Source: Syntrophomonadaceae bacterium
GTDB taxonomy: Bacteria; Bacillota; Dethiobacteria; DTU022
Assembly (NCBI GenBank): GCA_007119965.1
Contig: SKOR01000021.1
Span: 1 to 45,435 of the forward strand
Reading direction: 5' to 3'
DNA: 45,435 nt
In this document: in pieces, positions 16,268 through 23,680 of the stretch
Position numbering within the stretch: the first letter of the stretch is position 1
Layout of the letters: each line of letters starts with the position of its first letter
Translations under genes and position numbers: made by a program
Notes under the pieces: generated by a model
What the model was told of the DNA's origin: nothing
Database searches by the model: none
Seen by the model: only the letters and a program-made list of their open reading frames with translations

Positions 16268-17464
16268 ATGCATAAAGAGCTGTTCAGGGCTGTTTTTCGC
16301 AGCATCACCGGTATCCCGTTTGCCGTAACTTACTGGGATGGCGAAACAGAAATGTACGGGCCGGGTGAAGTCCAGGATCTTCCGTTCCGGATTATCTTTA
16401 ATGAACCGCTTAACCTGCGCGATATGCTCGAAGATCCGGAAACCATGTTTGGCCAGGCCTATATGGACCAAAAAATTGATGTTGAAGGTGATTTTTCGGC
16501 CCTGCTCAACCTTTTGCTTTGTAACGTGGATGTATTCAGAAAAAGCGGCAGGAATGGCCTCTTTCAGCGCCTGATGAAAAGCCGCAGCAGCGTTCCTATC
16601 CATCAGCAGGCCGAAAATGTGGAGTCGCTTTATAACCTGGGCAGTGATTTCTTTAAGTTGTGGCTCGACAGCACACTCAGTTACTCCTGCGCCTATTTCA
16701 GGAGCCCTGAAGATACCCTGGAACAGGCTCAGCTGCAAAAAATTGACCATATTCTAAATAAACTGCACCTCAAAGAAGGAGAAACGCTGCTTGATATCGG
16801 CAGCGGGTGGGGTTGGTTGATTATCAGGGCCGCCCGTAAATACGGCGTAAAAGCGCTCGGGATAACTTTAGACCAGGAAGAAGAGGAAAAAACCAGAAAA
16901 CGGATCATGCACGAAGGACTGGAAGACCGGGTAGAAGTACGCCTGGCCGACTACCGTGACCTGGCCGTTGAAGGGCAGGTTTTCGATAAAATTCTCAGTG
17001 TCGGCATGTTTAAATACGTGGGCAAAGAAAACATCCCTGTCTACTTCCACTGCCTGCAAAAAATGCTCAAACCCCAGGGCCTTTCACTGCTCCACACCAT
17101 AACCCGCTCCATCGAATCTCCGACTGCAACATGGCTGGAAAAGTATATCTTCCCCCGCGGTTATATCCCGTCCCTGCGGGAAATAATGTGGCTGCTGCCG
17201 GAGTATTCCTTTCACCTGATCGATAGTGAGAGCCTGCGCATGCACTATGCTCTGACCACCGCCCGCTGGGCCGAAAATTTCGAAAAAGTGACCGGTAAGG
17301 TCAGGGAACAATACGGGGAACATTTCGTCCGGATGTGGCGTCTCTACCTGCTGGGCTGCAGCACATCTTTCAGGTGCAGCGGCCTTGATGTCCACCAGCT
17401 GCTCTTCAGCAAAGGCATCTACAACGACCTGCCCCTGGCCAGGGAAACCCTCTGGAGCAGGTAG
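16268..17464 (+). CDS. cfa: Cyclopropane-fatty-acyl-phospholipid synthase
   Basis: 398 residues. An SAM-dependent enzyme that adds a methylene bridge to unsaturated acyl chains of membrane phospholipids. The N-terminal lipid-binding part contains GQAYMDQKIDVEGDF. The methyltransferase core starts at YNLGSDFFKLWLDSTLSYSCAYF, with the SAM loop LLDIGSGWGWL near residue 177 and the VGMFKYVGKENIPVYF block. The length is normal. It ends in TAG. No partner gene is adjacent, and expression is probably controlled at the 15962-15999 promoter. Confidence 0.92.
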   Translation: MHKELFRAVFRSITGIPFAVTYWDGETEMYGPGEVQDLPFRIIFNEPLNLRDMLEDPETMFGQAYMDQKIDVEGDFSALLNLLLCNVDVFRKSGRNGLFQRLMKSRSSVPIHQQAENVESLYNLGSDFFKLWLDSTLSYSCAYFRSPEDTLEQAQLQKIDHILNKLHLKEGETLLDIGSGWGWLIIRAARKYGVKALGITLDQEEEEKTRKRIMHEGLEDRVEVRLADYRDLAVEGQVFDKILSVGMFKYVGKENIPVYFHCLQKMLKPQGLSLLHTITRSIESPTATWLEKYIFPRGYIPSLREIMWLLPEYSFHLIDSESLRMHYALTTARWAENFEKVTGKVREQYGEHFVRMWRLYLLGCSTSFRCSGLDVHQLLFSKGIYNDLPLARETLWSR

Positions 17465-17602
17465 CGCAGTAATCTTTCCGTCTTCCCGCGGAGCATTTAC
17501 TGGATACATCTGCCGGACAATAAATCAATCTAGACGATCGGCTGATCAGGTAAACTGAGCCAATCCGGGAGTTTAGGGCCCCGGGCGATAAAAAATCCTC
17601 TC

Positions 17603-18286
17603 TTAAAGCATAATGAAATCATCGCCCAACTCCCGGTCCAATTCTTCAAGCTTCAACCCTTCGAGTGTGGTTTGGATATGTTTGTCGATTGCTTTCTCGC
17701 ACTTTCCGGCATCCTTTTCTTTAATGGCCCCGATAACTTCTTTGTGTTCATCATAAGAGGGGTTATGACCGAGCTGGTAAAAGTTTTCGTAGAGGATTAA
17801 ATAAATATGGCTCCTGTTAATAATACTGCTTAAATACTCTTCCAAAACCAGGTTTCCTGACATCTTAGCGATAGAGATATGAAAGTCGTAGTTAAAGTTA
17901 TAATATACCCCGATATCTTTTTTATTAAATGTATCAATTTCGACGGACAGGTAGCTTTCTAATTTGGCAAGCCCGCTCTCCGTAATATTTTCTATCGCCC
18001 CGGCTGCCGCCATTTTTTCCAACTGCGCCCGGACGGCAAAGGTGTCATATATTTCCCTGGTAGTGGGCTTAACGATGGAAGCCCCCTTGTTATTGGACAG
18101 CTTAACAAACCCGTCGTGAGCCAGCTTCTTAATTGCCCCCCTGACAGGCGTCCTGCTGACTCCCAGCTGTTTGGCAATTTTTGATTCCACGAGCCGCGTA
18201 TCCGGGCGGATGTATCGTTTAAATATAGAGTTTTTTAATTTGCCGTAAACGTAATCTTCTGCATTCATTTTGTCCAACAGCCACAC
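17603..18286 (-). CDS. GntR-family transcriptional regulator, FCD (FadR) type
   Basis: 227 residues. The N-terminal winged helix-turn-helix (about residues 10-75) contains RLVESKIAKQLGVSRTPVRGAIKKL, the GntR recognition motif. The C-terminal helical FCD effector domain carries the expected metal-site pattern (Asp/His in NYDFHISIAKMSGN and EHKEVIGAIKEKD plus a later His). It is transcribed away from the MttB/MtbB operon and probably controls it through the paired TTGTATAC sites. The start is ambiguous among GTG 18286, an internal TTG nine bases on, and ATG 18268 (MNAEDYVYG). The effector may be a methylamine or related compound; this is inference. Confidence 0.85.
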   Translation of the reverse strand: MWLLDKMNAEDYVYGKLKNSIFKRYIRPDTRLVESKIAKQLGVSRTPVRGAIKKLAHDGFVKLSNNKGASIVKPTTREIYDTFAVRAQLEKMAAAGAIENITESGLAKLESYLSVEIDTFNKKDIGVYYNFNYDFHISIAKMSGNLVLEEYLSSIINRSHIYLILYENFYQLGHNPSYDEHKEVIGAIKEKDAGKCEKAIDKHIQTTLEGLKLEELDRELGDDFIML

Positions 18287-18361
18287 CTCAGATCTGTATT
18301 ACAAAAGAGGGAGTGCCGGCACCGGCGGTTAATTAAGCCGCTCCCCGGCAGAATAATTTGT

Positions 18362-18391
18362 TTGCCAGTTCCCCCCATTGTATTGTATACT
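18362..18391 (+). promoter_or_regulatory. Promoter of the methylamine methyltransferase operon
   Basis: TTGCCA (18362-18367) and TATACT (18386-18391) with an 18-base spacer, placing the start of transcription near 18398 and a leader of about 100 bases before GTG 18497. The -10 box lies within the first GntR-type site. Confidence 0.6.
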
Positions 18392-18405
18392 ATCATTGTA
18401 TACAA
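18383..18405. promoter_or_regulatory. Paired GntR-type operators
   Basis: TTGTATACTA (18383-18392) and the perfect palindrome TTGTATACAA (18396-18405) lie 13 bases apart. Together they also form the larger inverted repeat ATTGTATAC-N7-GTATACAAT (18382-18406). GTATAC-centred palindromes are typical FCD-subfamily GntR sites. Overlap with the -10 box predicts repression. Confidence 0.75.
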
Positions 18406-18496
18406 TCTATGGCAAATAAACAAGAGATAATAAAGCTGTCAACCGGTATTATCTTCAGCCCGGACTGGGGAACACAATAAAAGGGAGTGGTCGCTT

Positions 18497-19963
18497 GTGA
18501 ACAAGCATGATGGCAAAGAAGAAACTATCCTGCCGGCCAGGTATGATTCAAAATGGAACCTGTTACAGCAGGGCCAGGTTGAGAAAATACACCGCGCATC
18601 CTTACAGATCCTGGAACGAACTGGTATCCGCATGCCTCACGAAGGGCTGCAGAAAGCTTTGAAGGCAGGCGGTGCAAGAGTAGACCGGGAAACGAACCTG
18701 GTATTCTGGCCGCCTGAACTGGTGGAAGAATTGCTGGGCCGTGCTCCCCGGGTTTTCACCCTCTGTGCCCTTGATCCGGCCCGGGATCTGGTTCTGGATG
18801 GATCACATGGCTACCTCACCCTTGATGGAAGTGGCCTGCAGGTTATTGATTTTGATAGTGGCAGCCTGCGCCTGTCCACTAAAAAAGATTTGGCAGATGC
18901 AGTCCGCGTTGCCGACTACCTGGGTCAAATTGCCTTTCTCTGGCCTGTAATCAGCGCCCAGGACTACCCCCGGGAGGTCCAGCCTCTCCATGAACTGGCC
19001 GCCCTGCTGTCCAACAGTACAAAGCATGCCCAGGCCATGACAGCGGTAAATGCCCTGACCGCCCGCGGTTCACTCGAAATTGCCGCTGCAGCAGCAGGGG
19101 GGGAAGAAGCCCTTAAAGAAAGGCCGATTATCTCCAACTTCCAGTGCAGTATCAGTCCCCTCTCGTACGAAGGGGAGGGGCTGGAAGCCGCCTTTATCTT
19201 TGCCGGGGCCGGGATCCCCGTCGGCTTCATGACCATGCAGATCGGCTGCTCTACTGCCCCCGGCACCCTGGCCGGCAGCCTGGCGCTCGGAAACGCCGAA
19301 ATAATCGCCGGCATGGCCGCCCTGCAGCTGATGCACCCCGGCGCCCCGACATTTTACGGTTCCTGCGCTACCGTCATGGAGTTAAAGAGCGGCGGTGTAG
19401 CCTGCGGCGGCCCGGAAGACTTTGCCATGCAGGCTATGTCCGCCCAGATGGCCAGGCACTACAGGGTTCCGTCAAACATAGGCACCTTTGCCCCCAACGC
19501 CAAAGACTCCAACTGGCATGCCGGGGTCGAGAATGCCTCCTCGGGAGCAGCCAGCATATTTGCCGGCGCCGATATGATGTGCGGGGCAGGGCTCTTAAAC
19601 GGAGCCCGCATCTTCTCATTTGAACAGCTGCTGATGGACTGTGAGATATTCGAGATGCTGCGCAGGACGGCAGAGAGAATCGAAGTAAATGAAGAAACGC
19701 TGGCCCTGGATACCATTCACAGTGTAGGTCCCGGCAATCACTACATGGCTGAACCCCATACCTTTAAACACCTCCGCGAAATCTGGCAGCCAACCGTGAT
19801 CGACAGAAGCCCATATGAGAAATGGCTTGCTGAAGGGCGCAGGGATGCCCTTGAAAATGCCCACCGGCGGGCAGCAGAAATCCTGGCCAATCACCGGCCG
19901 GAGGTTTTAACAGCTGAAGTTAAAGCCGGGATAGATAAAATTATTGCCAAATACGAGTCTTAA
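18497..19963 (+). CDS. MttB-family corrinoid methyltransferase paralog without pyrrolysine
   Basis: 488 residues, a full-length TIM-barrel MttB-superfamily protein. It aligns by eye with the pyrrolysine MttB downstream: MARHYRVPSNIGT here against MARMYQLPSYLAG there, and AGADMMCGAGLLNG against AGANMIYGGGMLEM. At the position of pyrrolysine it has Ala332 (GTFAPNAK), encoded by GCC. Non-pyrrolysine MttB homologs such as MtgB (glycine betaine) and similar proteins demethylate quaternary amines to a corrinoid protein, so a quaternary amine substrate is plausible. The exact one is unknown. GTG 18497 follows AAGGGAG. It is the first gene of the operon. Confidence 0.88.
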   Translation: MNKHDGKEETILPARYDSKWNLLQQGQVEKIHRASLQILERTGIRMPHEGLQKALKAGGARVDRETNLVFWPPELVEELLGRAPRVFTLCALDPARDLVLDGSHGYLTLDGSGLQVIDFDSGSLRLSTKKDLADAVRVADYLGQIAFLWPVISAQDYPREVQPLHELAALLSNSTKHAQAMTAVNALTARGSLEIAAAAAGGEEALKERPIISNFQCSISPLSYEGEGLEAAFIFAGAGIPVGFMTMQIGCSTAPGTLAGSLALGNAEIIAGMAALQLMHPGAPTFYGSCATVMELKSGGVACGGPEDFAMQAMSAQMARHYRVPSNIGTFAPNAKDSNWHAGVENASSGAASIFAGADMMCGAGLLNGARIFSFEQLLMDCEIFEMLRRTAERIEVNEETLALDTIHSVGPGNHYMAEPHTFKHLREIWQPTVIDRSPYEKWLAEGRRDALENAHRRAAEILANHRPEVLTAEVKAGIDKIIAKYES

Positions 19964-20036
19964 GAAGTGCGGGGAACAGCTCGCCCCCGGGCGGCTCCCG
20001 GCTTCGCGGGAAATCATTTCAGGAGGAGGACAGATC

Positions 20037-21428
20037 TTGGAAAAACACTTTACCAGGATGGGAGACGGTTCACCGCTCTATCTTGACAGAAAAGAGATTT
20101 GCTCCGAGCTGGCTGAAGGGGTCAGTGATGCGGTGCGCCGCGGCAAAATTCCCCCGCTGAGTACAGAAGAAGTGGATTACCTGTTTGAAATAATTACTTC
20201 GCCGGTTAATGTCACCAGCGTGGCCAGGGGCAGCGAGACGGTAACTTCTTCAGATTCAGGCGCCTTCAAAATCAGCTACCAGGCCAACATATCGATGGAC
20301 AGGGCGACCGCTATCCAGGTGCATGAAAAGGTCCTCGGAGCCGATTCCCTGGACCTCGGTAATATCGACTACAGCTATAAGGCAGTCAAAGCCATTCTGC
20401 ACGACGAAGCAAAAGTGATGGAAAATGTGCAGCTAAATACAGTCATGCCTGTACTCTACGGTGCCATGCCCAATCTCGGCCTCTATACCAGGCCCGACGG
20501 CCCGGTGGAAAACTGGTCGGAACTGCTGCCCCGGGGGAAAATTGCCGAAGCGAGAGCCGCCCAGGAAGAAGCGGTCGAGCTGGCGGTTAAGGATATGTCT
20601 TACATAGCGGGCGGAATGTATGAAGCCGGCGCCGATGGAATGAATTTCGATACCTGCGGCGCATCGGGCGATGCCGACGTCCTGGCCGCCTTAAAAGCGA
20701 TCGAAGCGATCAAGCAGAAGTACCCCGGTTTGGGAATCGAAATGGGCATGTCCGGTGAATTTATCCTCGGCATGCACGGCCGGCTGGAATACATGGGTAC
20801 CCGCCTGGCCGGGCTTTACCCCCACCAGCAGGTAACGGTGGCCGAAAAAGCAGGCGTCAGCATTTTCGGGCCGGTAGTCAATACAAACAGCAACAAGTCG
20901 TTTCCCTGGAACCTGGCCAGGGCAGTAACCTTTATCAGGGCCTGCACAGAGGCTGCCCGCATCCCCGTGCACGTCAACGTGGGGATGGGGGTGGGAGCAA
21001 CCCCGATGACTCCTGTGCCGCCGGCAGATGCAGTCTCTAGGGCTTCAAAGGCCTTAATCGAGATCGGCAAGGCCGACGGGTTATAGGTGGGATCGGGAGA
21101 TCCCTTCGGTAACGAGGCAGTGCAGGAAGTAGCCGTTGGTATGGGTGGAATTCGTACAGCCGGAGATCTGGTTCTGCGGATGCAGCTGTCCAGGGGCATG
21201 AAAATCAACGAAGCCAAGGCATATGTTGCTGAAAAATTAGGAGTTTCAGTCCGCGCACTAAGTGACTGTACCGTGATGCGCGAGATCAGGCAAGACCTCG
21301 ACCTGGGTTACCCGATGCCTGAAGCGGGGGCGGCAAAAGGAATCGAGGCAAAAATCCGCATAGCTGACCTCCTCGGGATCAGGATTAACTCCGTGGAGCG
21401 CTTTAAAAGCAAGACCGCTTTACAATAA
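20037..21428 (+). CDS. mtbB: Dimethylamine:corrinoid methyltransferase with in-frame UAG (pyrrolysine)
   Basis: 463 residues if TAG 21084-21086 is read through. MtbB moves a methyl group from dimethylamine to a corrinoid protein. The N-terminus MEKHFTRMGDG, LYGAMPNLGLYTRPDGP, YEAGADGMNFDTCGASGDAD, GEFILGMHGRLEYMG and FGPVVNTNSNKSFPWNLARA are all MtbB hallmarks. The single TAG occurs at codon 350 in the context ADGL-O-VGSGDPFG, the same place as pyrrolysine in archaeal MtbB. The frame then continues through VGMGGIRTAGDLVLRMQ and LGIRINSVERFKS to TAA. TTG 20037 follows AGGAGGAGG (20021-20029). The total length equals the family norm only with readthrough. Standard gene calling would split it at 21086. 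Confidence 0.93.
21084..21086 (+). other. UAG pyrrolysine codon in mtbB
   Basis: An in-frame TAG between TTA (Leu) and GTG (Val) at codon 350. The upstream and downstream frames are the same and both halves are conserved MtbB sequence, so this is a translated codon rather than a stop. Confidence 0.9.
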
Positions 21429-21450
21429 CTGAACTGGGCAGGTGGTTAAC

Positions 21451-22917
21451 TTGAAAAGGAATCCGATTGCCGGCAGAAAATCGTTTATCGGGTGCAGCAT
21501 CAGTATATTCAGCGATGAAGACCTGGAAATGATTCACGATGCCACCCTGGAAGTCCTGGAATATGCCGGGTTGTACGTCCAGAGCATCGATGCCATGGAT
21601 ATTTATGAAGACGGGGGCTGCATAGTGGAACGGGAAAGCAGGATCGTGAAAATCCCGGCCCACATCGTCGAAGATGCGATCAGGTCTTCACCCCGCAAAG
21701 TATTTCTGGCCGGACGCGACCCCAGGCACGACATCGTGCTTGAAAACGGCAGGGTTAACTTCTGCCCCTTCGGCGAAGGAGTTATGGTTATCGATCCCTA
21801 TACGGGCGAATACCGCCAGTCTACCAAAGCCGACAAGGGCAACGTAGCCCGGCTCGTTGACGCTCTCGACCAGTATGATATGCTTGAAAATACCGTGGCC
21901 CCCAGGGATGTCCACCCCGAACTCGAAAGCCTCCATAACTACGAAGTGACAGTATCCAATACCACCAAGCATGTCCCCCAGCCCTGCCATGACAAACGTT
22001 CGGCCCAGCTGCTGATCGAGATGGCCGCCGAGGTGGCAGGCGGCAGGGAAAAGCTGAAAGACCGGCCTATTGTCTCCGGCTGCACATGCCCGCAGAGCCC
22101 GCTTACCATCTCAGAAGGCTGCGCCGACCCGATCATCGAATATGCCCGGGCAAATCTGCCCCAGAACATTTTGTCGATGGCCTTAGCCGGCGCCACATCC
22201 CCTGTCACCCTGGCCGGCACCCTGGTTACCCACAACGCCGAAGTGCTGGGCGGGATAGTCCTCGCCCAGTTAGCAAGGAGGGGAGCCCCGGTAATGTACG
22301 GCAGCTCAACTTCAATTATCGACCTCAGGCGGGCAACGGCAACGGTCGGCTGCCCCGAACTTGGCCTGATCAGCGCTGCAGTAGCCAGGATGGCCAGGAT
22401 GTACCAGCTGCCGAGCTATTTGGCCGGCACTTAGGGCGACAGCAAACTTTCAGACGCCCAGACCGGACATGAAAAAACCCTGACTACCCTCTTGCCGGCA
22501 TTGGCAGGCGCCAATATGATTTACGGTGGGGGTATGCTGGAGATGGGTTTAACCATGAGCTTCGGACAACTGGTAATGGACAGCGAGATAATTGCCATGA
22601 CCAGGAAAGTATTAGAAGGCATCCCGGTCAACGACAACACCCTGGCCGTGGAAGTAATCAAAAGTGTAGGCGCCCGGGGCCACTTCCTGGCCGAAGAGCA
22701 TACCTACAAAAATATGCGAAAGCTCTCTGAACCGGCCTACATCGACCGCAGGATGCGCCAATTTTGGGCTGAAGACGGCTCGAAAGACCTGGCCACAATC
22801 TGTGATGAAAAAGCCCGGGAGATCCTGGAGACCCACAAGCCGGATCCCCTGCCCGAAAAAGCCCACAAAACCCTCCTGGCCATCATTAGCGAAAGGGAAA
22901 AAGAACTGGGCCTCTAA
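21451..22917 (+). CDS. mttB: Trimethylamine:corrinoid methyltransferase with in-frame UAG (pyrrolysine)
   Basis: 488 residues if TAG 22432-22434 is read through. MttB demethylates trimethylamine to dimethylamine, loading a corrinoid protein. The N-terminal half has FSDEDLEMIHDATLEVLEYAG, and the middle has SPVTLAGTLVTHNAEVLGGIVLAQ. The TAG is codon 328, in YLAGT-O-GDSKLSDAQTG. The following ANMIYGGGMLEMGLTMSFGQLVMDSEI and C-terminal half are ordinary MttB. Archaeal MttB has pyrrolysine near residue 334. TTG 21451 is preferred because AGGTGG (21440-21445) lies five bases upstream; GTG 21442 is the alternative. It lies 22 bases behind mtbB, and its product (dimethylamine) is the substrate of MtbB. 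Confidence 0.93.
22432..22434 (+). other. UAG pyrrolysine codon in mttB
   Basis: In-frame TAG between ACT (Thr) and GGC (Gly) at codon 328. The same frame continues for 160 codons of conserved MttB sequence to TAA at 22915-22917. There is no ribosome binding site for an independent downstream start. Confidence 0.9.
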
Positions 22918-22920
22918 AAA

Positions 22921-22989
22921 GTGCCTGGGGGACGGTTCCTGAAACACCTTTTTTAGGTGCCTGGGGGACGGTTCCTGAAACACCTTTTT
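22921..22989 (+). repeat. Tandem pair of a terminator-like dispersed repeat
   Basis: Two copies of a 33-34-base unit, at 22921-22954 and 22957-22989 with a 36-base period. The core is GACGGTTCCTGAAACACC followed by a T run. The units begin GTGCCTGGGG. AGGTG before copy two can pair with CACCT near its end, so the element can fold as a hairpin plus T tract. It starts three bases after the mttB stop and may terminate the operon. Related copies lie at 34228-34297. Confidence 0.8.
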
Positions 22990-23161
22990 GAATTTATGCG
23001 GCCGGGTGCTTGCCACCTGGAAGTTAAAGATAACTGTCTGAGTGTGACATGTACTCCCGCAGATTGTCATGTTAAAACATTTGCAGTTGTCAGCTGCCAT
23101 GTTAAGATTAACCCCGGCATTTAAGTTGCACAAAATTATGCAAACAGGAGCTTGTTTAATA

Positions 23162-23500
23162 ATGCTCTATACAAGAACTATCTATGTTGATCCCGAAGAG
23201 ATAGCAGAGCTGGAAGAAATATTAGCTATTGAATCAGGGTACTGTAAAAAATTCAGGAAAGAAGAAATTATTGCATGCTACAATATTCATTTTGCAAATG
23301 ATTTTGAAGCAGATATCGAAGTCTGCAATGATGACCCACCCTGTGTCAGGGGCACTCTTTATCAGGCGGTAGAGGAGGAAGAAGAAATTGTTTTGTATGA
23401 AGTAGATGATATTCCATTTTCCAAAAGCCTGATCGGCGAGCACCTTTTCGAATATGAAGGTAATACTTACGTTGCTGTTGTCAGCAGGGATAATTATTAA
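23162..23500 (+). CDS. Hypothetical acidic protein
   Basis: 112 residues, strongly acidic, with clustered Glu (residues 71-77) and three cysteines (YCKKF, IACYN, EVCND and PPCVR region). There is no membrane helix or recognised domain. The start is ATG 23162, with AGGAG 11 bases upstream; the frame is open further up but without homology. It lies between the repeat pair and the MutS-like gene. I do not recognise it. Confidence 0.5.
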   Translation: MLYTRTIYVDPEEIAELEEILAIESGYCKKFRKEEIIACYNIHFANDFEADIEVCNDDPPCVRGTLYQAVEEEEEIVLYEVDDIPFSKSLIGEHLFEYEGNTYVAVVSRDNY

Positions 23501-23618
23501 AACCCTGCCAAAAGCTTTAAATGATTTAAAATCTTGAACGGCAGGAATTACGGTCGAATCTGCAGAAGTGGCATGCGATGAATTATTTATAACAGAAGCT
23601 TAAAAGAGCGGACCCGGT

Positions 23619-23646
23619 TTGACAGAAACTATAGCCGGAAGATACA
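23619..23646 (+). promoter_or_regulatory. Possible promoter of the MutS-like gene
   Basis: A perfect TTGACA (23619-23624) is followed after 16 bases by a weak -10, GATACA (23641-23646). TTG 23681 is 35 bases further on. Confidence 0.35.
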
Positions 23647-23680
23647 GGGCTGCCGATTGAGCTGCAGGGAGTTGTAAGCA

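Noticed and set aside
21087-21428. A separate 113-residue protein after the mtbB TAG
   Set aside because: It begins directly at the codon after TAG, without a ribosome binding site, and is the conserved C-terminus of MtbB.
20037-22917. Reading mtbB and mttB as two pseudogenes each broken by a nonsense mutation
   Set aside because: Each gene has exactly one interruption, always TAG, at the known pyrrolysine position, with no frameshift or decay on either side.
22492-22917. A separate short gene starting at TTG 22492
   Set aside because: It is in frame with the upstream part of mttB, has no ribosome binding site, and its sequence is the C-terminal part of MttB.
22921-22989. CRISPR array
   Set aside because: Only two direct copies separated by two bases, with no spacers and no cas genes.
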